A stretch of 64,000 bases of DNA from Fodinicola feengrottensis (GTDB lineage Bacteria > Actinomycetota > Actinomycetes > Mycobacteriales > HKI-0501). The position numbers and the translations under genes were made by a program. Where the stretch lies: the NCBI RefSeq assembly GCF_010993775.1, contig NZ_WOTO01000036.1, positions 1 to 64,000 of the forward strand, read 5' to 3'. Shown here one piece after another: positions 46,461 to 55,089 of this stretch (positions within the stretch are counted from its first letter, which is position 1; each line of letters starts with the position of its first letter). Under the pieces are notes generated by a model that did not search any database, was not told the origin of the DNA, and saw nothing but the letters and a program-made list of their open reading frames with translations.

Positions 46461-47322
46461 CCGGAGAGGATCGCACGCCGGGACTGGGGTTTACAGGGTC
46501 GGATCTTGCGGTTTCGGCGTAGCTGGCCGGGAAGTACGCCCAGCTGCGCGCGGAACAATTGCCGGAAATGCCGCACGTTGGACAGCCCCACCGCGCGGGC
46601 GATGTCAGCGACACTCGAAGGCGTGTCCAGCAGCAACGCCCTGGCCCGGTCGATCCGCCGGGAGGTGACGAACTGATGCGGCGCCATCCCGGTGGTGGCC
46701 TTGAAACCACGGGCGAAGTGATAGGGGCTGAGCGTCGCCACCGTGGCGAGCGCGTCCAGGGTCAACGGGCCAGCCAGCCCGGCGTCGACGAACTCCGCCA
46801 CCCGGTCAACGGTCGCGAGGGGCAGCCGGCCCACCCGCCGACGGAGCCGCAACCCGCCGTAGCGTTCCAAAAAAGGTGGCTGCCCAGCCGGTGCGCCACC
46901 GTACTGGCGGCGACGTCGCTGATTGCGGTGCCGGTCAGGTGCGCGCGTCGCAGCATCGACGCGACCGCCAGTACGGTCGCGTCTGCGACCGCCATCGCCG
47001 GCTCGATCGCGTCGAGGCTTCCGCCCAGCGACCGGAGCAGGTCCTGGGACGGATAGATTTCCAACGACTCACTGGGTTCGCGAACACTCGCCCAGGTGAT
47101 CTCCTCGGCACCGGTCACGAACACCGCGCCGGCCCGGATGTCGGAGTAGCCCAGCCGCCCGTCCAGCCCGTAGATGGCGGTCCGGTGCGCGGTGAACGAA
47201 ACCCCGATCTGGTACGGCTTGGTCTGGGTGGCCGTGACGGTGGGTGGCAGCCAGGCGTACTCCGACCGCATCCCGGGCCAGTGTCGTACACCCATCTGTA
47301 CGGTGCCGCTGGCTGGTGGCAC
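46457..47322 (-). CDS. AraC-family regulator, one frameshift
   Basis: About 288 intended residues. An N-terminal cupin-like sensing domain (FTAHRTAIYGLDGRLGYSDI) precedes two HTHs (LDALATVATLSPYHFARGFK; SVADIARAVGLSNVRHFRQL). The frame breaks at an A6 run (46869-46874 plus strand), where seven bases give HLFLERYGG. Likely activates the downstream hydrolase and SnoaL-like genes, with which it overlaps; the inducer is unknown. Confidence 0.82.
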
Positions 47323-47405
47323 ACACTCCTCGTTGATCTGTATTTGGCCACTATAACCGCTGTTGACCGATCAAGAACCCGATAAGGGGAGTCGACCGGC
47401 GGAGG

Positions 47406-48809
47406 TTAGGCGAGATCGCGATAGCGGTGGATGAGGCTGTTGAACCGCCGTAGCTTGTTGACCGCGTCCGCGCGGGGACGGGTCAGGGTGGAAATGCATG
47501 ACCTTGTTGCGGATCAGCCGGATTTCCTCCAGGCGGTTGATGAAGGTGCGGCGATCCAGCGGCCAGCCGAGTTCGACCCACACCTGCTGGTTCTCCAGTA
47601 CGCGTTGGTAGTCGCCGATCGACAGCTGGTCGAAGGTCGCGACGGACCTGTTGCAGTGCCGCCGGATGGTCTGGATGTCGAAGGCGCGGCTCAGAACCCA
47701 TCGCAACGTCTGGTCCAGTTCGCCCAGTTGGAAGAACGGAGTGGCCATCTCGCCGTAGCGATCCGCCACGTCCGCAGTGGTGACGATGCCGGCGATTTCC
47801 TTGGTTTCGTTGCGGACGAACACGAACTCTCGCTGCTGCAAGGTGGGAAGAACCTCGAACAGGTCGCGGTCGTAGTCGACGACGTCGACTCGATGGTCGA
47901 TCGCGTCAGCGAAGCTCGCATCGGGCTTCTGGTGTCTCGCGTGCGCGATGGAGCGCCAGGTCACGGCGCCACGCAGATTGCGAGATCCGCTGAGCACGGC
48001 GAGCTGCGAGAAGTCGTTGAGAAGCATTTTCGTGATCGCTTCGTCGAACGTACTGTTCGGCTCGACGGACATGACACCGTCCAGCGGCGACAGGTTTCCC
48101 ACTGTCAGGCGGACATTCAGGTCGCCGCCGCCCTCATCGTCCTCGGCAACCGCCGCGTCGTCGATGCCAGCGACCTCAGCGATCGCGGTCACCTCGGGCT
48201 CGTCGGGCGGTGTGGTCAGCGAAACCATCGTGTCCAGAGTCACCGCGCGGAAGCTGGGAGACGTCACGAGTCCATGGTTGGCGAGGTCGGCCTCGATCTG
48301 GCTGACCTGATCGCCACGGTCTTTGGCGCCCCACAAAGAAAGGAGGTCGCGGACCGAAATACGTTCCGGCTGCTGGTCGTCGGCCCGCCTGCGGGCCACC
48401 CGCAGGCGCTCATGCAGGCGTTGGAGTTCGGTGTCGGCATTCTGCGGATGGGCCGCGTCGGCCGCAATCGCCTGGTCCAGCAACTCCTGACGTACGGCGT
48501 CCAGCATCGGCCCTGGTCGACTACCAGCCACGCCAGCCAACCGTCGACTGCCCGCATGCCCGCCGCGACCATGGCGGCGCGGGACGGCGAGCGGAATTCC
48601 TCGCCGTCCGGGTCAAGCCGGATCCGGCCTTTGTCGGTCACCGTCGCGTGGTACGTCTTGCCAATCCGATTGCGCGTAAACCTGAGATTCGTACCGGCCT
48701 TCAACAGTCCGGCCCCCAGGAGGTCGGAAACCGTGACGCGGCGACCGTCGATCAAATACATCGAGCGGCCGGCCGGTTCGTCGCGCTCGTCCAGCCTTTC
48801 GTCAGCCAT
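47406..48809 (-). CDS. RAMA-CBS-CBS-HEPN(Swt1-like) protein, two frameshifts
   Basis: About 467 intended residues. (1) RAMA domain at about 15-90: DGRRVTVSDLLGAGLLKAGT, ATVTDKGRIRLDPDG, SPSRAAMVAAGM, GWLAWLVV. (2) A small winged-helix-like part (ISVRDLLSLWGAKDRGDQV). (3) Two CBS motifs (MSVEPNSTFDEAITKMLLND; a second ending EIAGIVTTADVADRYG). (4) A Swt1-type HEPN: FFQLGELDQTLRWVLSRAF, ending RLIRNKVMHFHPDP with R-N-x3-H, the RNase motif. Breaks near 48500 and at a G4 run 47474-47477; one base fewer gives a natural end VNKLRRFNSLIHRYRDLA. Predicted: DNA-modification reader joined to a nucleotide-gated RNase. Last gene of the ParA operon. Confidence 0.7.
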
Positions 48810-48815
48810 CTCTGC

Positions 48816-49522
48816 TCACCACTTTCGCAGGCCATCGAATTTGCGCCGAGCGCCGATCGCCTGTTTGAGCACTCTTTTCTCCAGTTCTGGCTGGCTCAGC
48901 CGGTTCACTCGGCTGAGCCCCAACTCAGCGGCGACCGCGAGCAGGTGATCTCGGTCGAGGGCCTGCGCACGAAGGTACGCGGCACCCGCTTCCTCGGTTT
49001 CGGCTCGCGCAGGCGGACGGCAATAGCCGCCGCTGCGGCGTCCGGCTTCGTGGGGAGCGGCGGTGGCGCTGAGCTTTTGACCGGACCGGCGGACGACGGT
49101 GCCGGGGTTTTTGGTTCGGCGGCGGGCGTACGAGCAGGGGCCGCGCCGTTGCCAGCCAGTAATTCCACGAGCGCGGTTTTGTTGAGACGGCTGTAGCCGC
49201 TCAAGCCGCGTAGCCTGGCGATCAACCGCAGGTCGCCCATGGGCAGTTTGGACGCGGTCACGTAGGCCCGTCGATCGTTCTCCGACGTCAGTCGGGCGAG
49301 GTCCCGCGCGGCCTGGGCCGGATCGTCGGATGGCTCGATGCGATGGTGGACCGGTGCCGGTTCGCCGGTGTTTTCGCGGGAGCCGACGGGCGCCTCGTCA
49401 GCGGGAGCAACGGCCAACTGTACGGTTCCGCTGACGATCGCCTGCAGCGTGCTTTCGTCCTGCCGTGCGAGAAACTCGTACACCCGGGCCTGCAGGCTCG
49501 CGAATTTTCCCAGCTCGTTCAC
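48816..49522 (-). CDS. Protein with two SAP/Rho-N-like domains, one frameshift
   Basis: About 235 intended residues from GTG 49522, which overlaps the ParA stop (GTGA). Middle: LPMGDLRLIARLRGLSGYSR then LNKTALVELL, a Rho-N/SAP-like nucleic-acid-binding motif. A Pro/Ala linker follows, then a C-terminal domain TEEAGAAYLRAQALDRDHLL, VAAELGLSRVNRLSQ, KRVLKQAIGARRKF, GLRKW. That last domain is about 75% identical to the C-terminus of the AICE protein at 3555-4112. The break is near 49000. Possibly a DNA-binding adaptor between ParA and the RAMA/HEPN protein. Confidence 0.65.
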
Positions 49523-50463
49523 CGATGACCACCCGCCGACAACGTGAGCGCGCCGAGCACCTCGTCGGCCAACTGGTCGAACTCCCGGACGACCTCGTCT
49601 TTGCCGCTGGCGCTCAGCATCGCCGGTATGCCACTCTCGCCGGCATCGCCGAAATGTCGAGGGCTGTTGCGGATTCTGCTTTCCAACACCGGGACTCGGG
49701 AGTTCTGGCGCACTTCCTCGATGTAGGTGTGCTGGGCAAGGGTCACCTGCTGTGAGTAGATCTGCACCATCGTGAAGACGACCCCCAGAAAAGCCGGATC
49801 GATGGGACGGTGACCACTGGTTTCGGGCTTGTGGTTGACATAGTCGTTGAACTGCTGCACGAGCGCGGCGCAATTCCCCACCAGGTAGTCCAGCCCGAGG
49901 GTGGACAGGTAGTCCGCCTTGGCTGGCACCAGAATGTGCTCACTGGCCGCGATCGCCGTCTTGGTGACGAGCCCGAAATTCGGTGCGCAGTCGATGAGCA
50001 CCAGGTCGTACTCGCTGAAATTCTCGTCTTCGAACGCATGGCGCAGACAGCCGTGCAGGTCCAGGAACCTGCGTTTGGATCCGTCGAGAGTGGTGGTTCC
50101 GCCAAGTCGGGCGGCGAGCTCAAGATCGATGTCGATGAGACCGAGGTGAGAGGCGATCAGGTCAAGCTGTCCAGTGGTGTTCTTGAGTGCCTCGTTGACC
50201 CGCTTCGGTGTGACGACGAGGTCTGCCAGCGAAATGTCTCGCCCGGGTATTTCGGCGCCGTACCACTGTCTGATCGTCCGGTGGTCCTTCAACTGATCGT
50301 GCCAGTCGTCGATGGTGAAAAACGAGAAGGTCAGATTGGTCTGTGGATCGAGGTCGACAAGCAGCACCCGCAGGCCACGACTGGCGGCGACTGCACCGAG
50401 ATTCGCCGTAAGCGTCGTCTTTCCCACTCCACCCTTGTAATTCATGACCGCCACGATTCGCAT
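49519..50463 (-). CDS. ParA-type deviant Walker ATPase
   Basis: 314 residues, complete. NYKGGVGKTTLTANLGAVAA is the deviant Walker A (signature Lys in KGGVGK), VLLVDLDPQTNLTFSF the A' motif and YDLVLIDCAPNFGLVTK Walker B. ParA/MinD ATPases dimerise on DNA or membrane to position a partner. There is no ParB gene, no parS-like array and no replication origin gene nearby; instead the operon continues with a SAP-like and a RAMA/HEPN protein. A role in a nucleic-acid surveillance or conflict system is inferred. Confidence 0.85.
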   Translation of the reverse strand: MRIVAVMNYKGGVGKTTLTANLGAVAASRGLRVLLVDLDPQTNLTFSFFTIDDWHDQLKDHRTIRQWYGAEIPGRDISLADLVVTPKRVNEALKNTTGQLDLIASHLGLIDIDLELAARLGGTTTLDGSKRRFLDLHGCLRHAFEDENFSEYDLVLIDCAPNFGLVTKTAIAASEHILVPAKADYLSTLGLDYLVGNCAALVQQFNDYVNHKPETSGHRPIDPAFLGVVFTMVQIYSQQVTLAQHTYIEEVRQNSRVPVLESRIRNSPRHFGDAGESGIPAMLSASGKDEVVREFDQLADEVLGALTLSAGGHR

Positions 50464-51028
50464 ACGCTTCTCCCCGATGGTCCGGTGCCCGACGGTGCTG
50501 GCGTAAATCGATCAGCCCGCTGCGCTGATCTGGCGTGTTGACTTTCGCAGACACCGCAGGCGAAAAGCAACGGCTACAAGGTGTATCAATGTGTGTCAAT
50601 ACGAATGTGCACCCGCGATGGGCCGTTTGCGCTAGCCACCGGGCTGATCCGGTGGGCACCGCGGGTCCAAGGTCACTGGTGACCACACGACCGAATTCGT
50701 GGTAGACGCCTGCCGCTACGGCACTCTTACTCATCTGAAGAATGTCGGAACGTCGCGCGGATGGAGAACGTCCCTGACGATTTGGCTGTCCGGCGACGAA
50801 AGTGGTCAGCCAATGGTCGAACGAGCAATCGTTCGCTGGGGACTCGATCGCGTCGGCGAGACCTACGTGGAGGCAAGATCGACCGCCACCCTCGTTCGGT
50901 CCGTGATGACAGCCTGACAGTCCGTATCCGGCGGATGTCCGGCCGATGCTGCTCCGGCGTTGCCGCGGCTAGCCTGGCGACACTCATTTACGGCTTAACA
51001 GAGCAATTCATTCATCGGAGGGTGCGCG
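50464..51028. other. Divergent intergenic region of the ParA/RAMA and caspase-like modules
   Basis: 565 bases without a supported gene. A tandem decamer GTGTATCAAT-GTGTGTCAAT occupies 50581-50600, about 120 bases upstream of parA, and could be a regulator or ParA-partner site. The caspase-like gene has GGAGG seven bases before its GTG. Short frames here lack ribosome sites and codon bias. Confidence 0.5.
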
Positions 51029-51904
51029 GTGATCTCGGTCAACGGCTCCAGCAGTGACTACGCGATCCTGAAGCAGGTCCACCAGATCAAGCTCGGCCGG
51101 CTCGACCAGGAGGTCAACGAGCTCAAAACCGGCGTCGACTTCTCCGAGCTCCGCGAGCTGGAGGCGCTCTACGTGGCGAGCCACGGCAATCCGTCCACCG
51201 GCGACTTGGGCAGCATCGACACGAAGAAACTGCTCGAGCTGCTGACCGCTCCGGGACTGGGCATCCCAGCCACGTACAAAGGCACCATCGTGCTGCTGTC
51301 CTGCTACAGCGGCCAGCAATACAGCGGGACTTCATTGGCCGAAAGAGTCGCCGCGGGCCTGCGGGGAAAGGTCACCGCCGGCGCGAAGGTCGTTGGCGCG
51401 AACGGGTTTTCCTTCGGTACGAGGAAACTGCGGGATGGTGCGCGCCGCAGCAGTGTGCTGCTCAACGCGACAGGCATCAGAGACTTCTACTTCCTGGACA
51501 GTCCCAAGAACGCGACTTTGTCGGCCACCTGGCTGGCGCTCAAACCCACCCACGCTGATGGCGTACTGAAGACCAAATTCGTCCGCGCTGCCGAGGTGAA
51601 CAAGACCATCAAGGAGAACCTCACGCAGCGGCTCCCCGGCGGCCAGACTCCGCAGGACGCGGCCCTGAATATCATCACGAGTTTCACGGCCACTGCGAAA
51701 AAGATCCAGGACACCCTGGACAACCTCGCCGCGAAGAAGTTCCCCAGAGGCACCGTGGCCGAGGTGGTCAAGCATTTGCTCGACCACCCGAAGGACGCTG
51801 ACGTGACGGCCTGGACTCAGAGCATCGAGGAACAGTACGAACTGTTCCAGGCACATTATCTCTGGGCCTCGGATGTGGACGCATTTACGACCGTGCAGGT
51901 TTAG
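51029..51904 (+). CDS. Caspase-like cysteine peptidase (clan CD fold, C80/CHAT-like)
   Basis: 291 residues from GTG 51029. The dyad pattern of clan CD is visible: LEALYVASHGNPSTGDLGSI with H52, and GTIVLLSCYSGQQYSGTSLA with C92, each after a hydrophobic strand, followed by VVGANGFSFGT. The C-terminal 120 residues are helical and unrecognised. Caspase-like proteins in bacteria act as toxins, signalling proteases or suicide effectors. Which family (C80, C14, CHAT) is unsettled. First of two plus-strand genes divergent from the ParA operon. Confidence 0.6.
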   Translation: MISVNGSSSDYAILKQVHQIKLGRLDQEVNELKTGVDFSELRELEALYVASHGNPSTGDLGSIDTKKLLELLTAPGLGIPATYKGTIVLLSCYSGQQYSGTSLAERVAAGLRGKVTAGAKVVGANGFSFGTRKLRDGARRSSVLLNATGIRDFYFLDSPKNATLSATWLALKPTHADGVLKTKFVRAAEVNKTIKENLTQRLPGGQTPQDAALNIITSFTATAKKIQDTLDNLAAKKFPRGTVAEVVKHLLDHPKDADVTAWTQSIEEQYELFQAHYLWASDVDAFTTVQV

Positions 51905-52061
51905 CTGGAAATCGCCTTAACAGACCGAAGAATCCGGCTGATACGGCAGGTTTCCAACGGTTGCAAGAATTTTTGGTCTGAAGGGCGACAGTGCGCGTAC
52001 CGTCCCCGGTGTCGGCGTCGGCCAGACCGGGGCCGCACACCGGACCAGGCGGGGAGGAAAC

Positions 52062-53323
52062 GTGCAGCCAGGCCAAAACCAGCATGGCGAGAAACGTAAG
52101 CTCGACGAGTCTCAAGGCAATCAGCCAGCGCAAAAACACCCGGCGAGCCAGCCTCGAAGAAGCAGCGTCGGGGCACCGATCCGCCGCCGCCCGATCCCGT
52201 GCCGGGGCCTGGCCCGGGGCCTGCTCCCGGTCCTGGAGGGCTGCAGTTGGTCGTTGGTCAGACGTACCGGTTCGTCAGGTTTGTTCACGATGAGCAGGAA
52301 GACACCGTCGAGTTCACTGACCACACAGGGCCGTTGACGCAAGTCCAAGATGACTTATGTACGTTGCAGGACCCAACTGATGGTGTGGTCACGGTGCCGA
52401 CCGCGGATGTTGTTTCGCTGGTCCCACCGTTGCTCTGGCCGACGCTTCAAGTCCAGCTCGCCCCGGTCACCTGCATGGTCATCGGATGTGGTCAGCGGTT
52501 GCTGCTGGCGGCGAAGGCGACGGCGTACGGGATCGGCTTCAACCAACTGCTCTCCATGGTGATCGAGGTGGATCTCACCCAAAACTCGGACGACGATGAT
52601 GATGTTTATCAGGAGATAGTGCAGGGGTCGGTCCCATCGCTGGCGGCGGGCAGTCACGAGCCTTCCTGCTACAACGCGGCGACGGTCATCTACAACCTGC
52701 TCGCGGCCGCGCCGCTGCCGTCCATACCGGGGGACAGGGGCGCACTCGGACCAGCCTCGATCAGCGGCGCGAAAACCGCGGCTGGCTTCCAGGGACGCGA
52801 AAAGCCGGCCGCGGACGACGGCCAAAGCACCATCCAGCTGACCACGGCATGCGACGGTTTGGCCGCGGCCCTGACGACCGCCGCCGGCACCGGCAATCGC
52901 TGGGTTTTCGGCATCAACTTCGGCATTCACGGGTTTGTCATCGCGGTGTCGGGGGCGACGGCCGAGATTCTGCAGAGCTTCGCCGGCGACAACGGCGAGA
53001 TGTTGATGAGTTTCCTGGAGAAAACCCTCACCCACGGCCGGGTTTACACCGTGGGCCAGCTGATCGGGCTGTTCTACGAGATGATCGAGGAAGGCGATGA
53101 GGACGCCGATCCTGGCGCCTTGCGTGCCCAGTCGATCCTTTTCGGCGGGCGCGCCGACGAGGGCCTGACGCTCGCGCCGTTTCGCTGGGTGGCCTGCCAA
53201 ATGAAGACTGACCAGGCGATCCAGCAGGCATTGACCGCCTGGATCCAGGGCGGCATCAGCTTCTACGACGACGTGAAGGCCGCCAAAGACAAAGCCGAAG
53301 AATCAGACGACGACAGCGACTAA
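52062..53323 (+). CDS. Unknown protein with possible Cys-His (papain-like) active site
   Basis: About 420 intended residues from GTG 52062, right after GGGAGGAAAC; one frame change near 52170. The N-terminus is basic and Gln/Pro-rich, with a GPGPGPAPGPGG linker. The C-terminal half has EPSCYNAATVIYNLL (Cys codon 52667) at the start of a helix, and WVFGINFGIHGFVIAVSG (His codon 52928) followed by EILQSFAGDNG. That order recalls papain/NlpC-like or deamidase toxin folds in which His begins a strand and an acid or Gln follows. It lies 157 bases after the caspase-like gene. Fold assignment is tentative. Confidence 0.45.
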
Positions 53324-53353
53324 CACAAGGTGGCCGGCAGCCGCGTTCGTACG

Positions 53354-53934
53354 CTATGACGTACGCGGCTCGCCGTCCACTGGCCGTAGCCCGGCGAACA
53401 CCACGTCCAGCATCCGGTCGCGGGCCGTCTCGTCGAGATCCATCGCGGCGACTCCGCGGGACGCGCCGATCAGCAGCGCGTAGAACTCGTCCAGCCCCAG
53501 GTCGGCGCGCGTACGGCACCGGCTTCCTGAGCTCGGGTAAGCAGCTCGCCAACTGCCGCATGCAGTGCGTACGACGCGCGTTCGGCGTCCGTCCCGTCGC
53601 CGCCACTGGCCTGCAACGCCCCGGCGATCGCGAGCTTGCCGGCGGCGTCGGCGACCAGGTGAGCGAAGAACCCCGTCAGCGCCGCGCCGGGGTCGGCCGC
53701 CCCCAACAGCGCCTGCGCCTGCTCGCGTAGGCGCTCCAGCCGGGTGACCAGGACAGCCTCCAGTAACGCCGCCTTGGTGGGGAAGTGCCGGAAAACAGTC
53801 GCGATCCCGACGTGGGCCAGTTCGGCGACCCGTTCGGTCGAGGCGTCCTCGCCGGAGCCGTACACCTTTTCGGCCGCCGCCAGAATCCGCCGCCGGTTGT
53901 CCTGTGCGTCCGCACGCATCATGTCGTTTGCCAT
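53354..53934 (-). CDS. TetR-family repressor, one frameshift
   Basis: About 193 intended residues from ATG 53934. HTH: NRRRILAAAEKVYGSGEDAS, then VAELAHVGIATVFRHFPTKA. The helical ligand domain is typical of the family. A break near 53515 leads into GLDEFYALLIGASRGVAAMD and the stop at 53354. Divergent from the SnoaL-like gene, with an operator-like repeat around a TATAAT in between. Confidence 0.82.
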
Positions 53935-53938
53935 CCGA

Positions 53939-53970
53939 AGTCGTCACTCCGTATAATCGGAGTCGTCACT
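53939..53970. promoter_or_regulatory. Operator enclosing a -10 box: ACTCCG-TATAAT-CGGAGT
   Basis: TATAAT (53952-53957) is flanked exactly by the inverted repeat ACTCCG/CGGAGT (53946-53951, 53958-53963), and the word AGTCGTCACT occurs directly repeated at 53939 and 53961. It lies between divergent tetR (53934) and the SnoaL-like gene (53992). TetR binding here would block the -10 directly. Confidence 0.6.
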
Positions 53971-53991
53971 TCGGATCATAGGAGCACGCTG

Positions 53992-54426
53992 ATGAGCGCC
54001 AAACCTCGGGACGTTTTTCTGCAGTTGATCAACGGCGTCGTGGACGACCGGCTGGACGGATTGGCCGACCTCTACGCGGAGGAGACTGACGTACGTCATC
54101 CGTTCGCGACGCCAGACCGGCCGCCGCTGCTCAGCCGCGCGGATGTGCGGGAACATTTCACCTTCGCCGACGGACTCCGGCCGGAGTTCACCCGCCGGGT
54201 GGTCGACCTGGTCCTGCACGACGGCGCCGACCCGGAGGTGGTGGTGGCCGAGTTCAGCTACGAGTTCACCTATCCGGACGGGAAAGTCTTCCTGATGCCC
54301 GCGGTCATGGTGATGCGCGTACGAGACGGAAAGATCGTCGAGTCGCACGACTACTTCGACCCGATCCGCGGTGCGCGCGCCCGCGGTGCGCTACCCGATT
54401 TGGCCGCCGGCCTGGCAGTGAACTAA
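53992..54426 (+). CDS. SnoaL/NTF2-like protein
   Basis: 144 residues from ATG 53992 (AGGAGC upstream). FLQLINGVVDDRLDGLADLY, HPFATPDRPPLLSRADVREH and KIVESHDYFDPIRGARA match SnoaL-like NTF2-fold proteins that bind or transform small hydrophobic compounds. Divergent from a TetR gene that probably represses it; substrate unknown. Confidence 0.8.
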   Translation: MSAKPRDVFLQLINGVVDDRLDGLADLYAEETDVRHPFATPDRPPLLSRADVREHFTFADGLRPEFTRRVVDLVLHDGADPEVVVAEFSYEFTYPDGKVFLMPAVMVMRVRDGKIVESHDYFDPIRGARARGALPDLAAGLAVN

Positions 54427-54460
54427 TCCCGCGGTTTCCATTCGTACGAGAAGAGGACGC

Positions 54461-54535
54461 ATGCTGACCGCTACTGCTGGGATGGTTGCCTCGTACCAGG
54501 AAATGCCCGCGACCAAAGGGGCCCGAACACCGTGA
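54461..54535 (+). CDS. Possible 24-codon leader peptide coupled to the DinB gene
   Basis: ATG 54461, preceded by GAGAAGAGG, reads MLTATAGMVASYQEMPATKG and four more residues; its TGA overlaps the GTG start of the DinB-type gene (GTGA). Too short for a family. Either a translated leader that couples expression or the eroded end of an older gene. Confidence 0.35.
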   Translation: MLTATAGMVASYQEMPATKGARTP

Positions 54536-55089
54536 CCACCACTACCGATGCCGAGCGGGTCGACCTGCTCGCCGCGCTCGCGACCGCCCGCGCCGCCCTG
54601 ACCAGGACCATCGAAGGGATCAGCGACGAGCAGGCCGGCGAGCGCCCGACGGTCAGCGCTTTGTGTCTGGGCGGCCTGGTCAAACATGTGACGTCCACCG
54701 AGGCGCAGTGGCTTCGCTTCGTGGTCGAAGGGCCGTCGGCGATGAGCTATGACCTGCCCGACGGCGTCACCTGGGCGGACTTCGCGGCTGGTACGGCAAG
54801 CGAGTTCCCGCAGTGGGCCATCGACCGCGAGCAGGACTTCCAGATGCTGCCCGGTGAGACGGTGGGCGGGATTGTGCAGCGGTACGAACAAGTGGCCGCG
54901 ACTACCGAAAAGATCATCGCGGGTGTTCCGGATCTGTCGGCGGGCCAGCCGTTGCCGGCGGCGCCGTGGCACCAGCCGGGCGCGACCTGGAGCGTGCGTA
55001 CGGTCCTGATGCACGTCATCGCTGAGACCGCGCAGCACGCCGGCCATGCGGACATTCTGCGCGAGACACTCGACACCCCCAAGGCGTAA
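54532..55089 (+). CDS. DinB/DUF664-family protein
   Basis: 185 residues. A four-helix-bundle pattern: LLAALATARAALTRTIEGIS, GGLVKHVTSTEAQWLRFVVE (His of the metal triad) and VRTVLMHVIAETAQHAGHAD with the two C-terminal histidines. DinB-fold proteins bind a divalent metal and often act as thiol-dependent S-transferases (mycothiol or bacillithiol). Overlaps the next gene (TAATG). Confidence 0.8.
   Translation: MTTTTDAERVDLLAALATARAALTRTIEGISDEQAGERPTVSALCLGGLVKHVTSTEAQWLRFVVEGPSAMSYDLPDGVTWADFAAGTASEFPQWAIDREQDFQMLPGETVGGIVQRYEQVAATTEKIIAGVPDLSAGQPLPAAPWHQPGATWSVRTVLMHVIAETAQHAGHADILRETLDTPKA

Noticed and set aside
42763..47322. Polyketide biosynthetic cluster, suggested by the aromatic monooxygenase and SnoaL-like genes
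   Set aside because: No ketosynthase, carrier protein, cyclase or NRPS gene is present; these are ordinary regulator-enzyme pairs.
49519..50463. Chromosome or plasmid partition locus (parABS)
   Set aside because: There is ParA but no ParB, no parS-like repeats and no replication gene; the operon partners are SAP-like and RAMA/HEPN proteins.
53992..54426. Longer start for the SnoaL-like gene at 53785
   Set aside because: The extension would cover the divergent tetR gene, the operator and the TATAAT box; ATG 53992 has a ribosome site.
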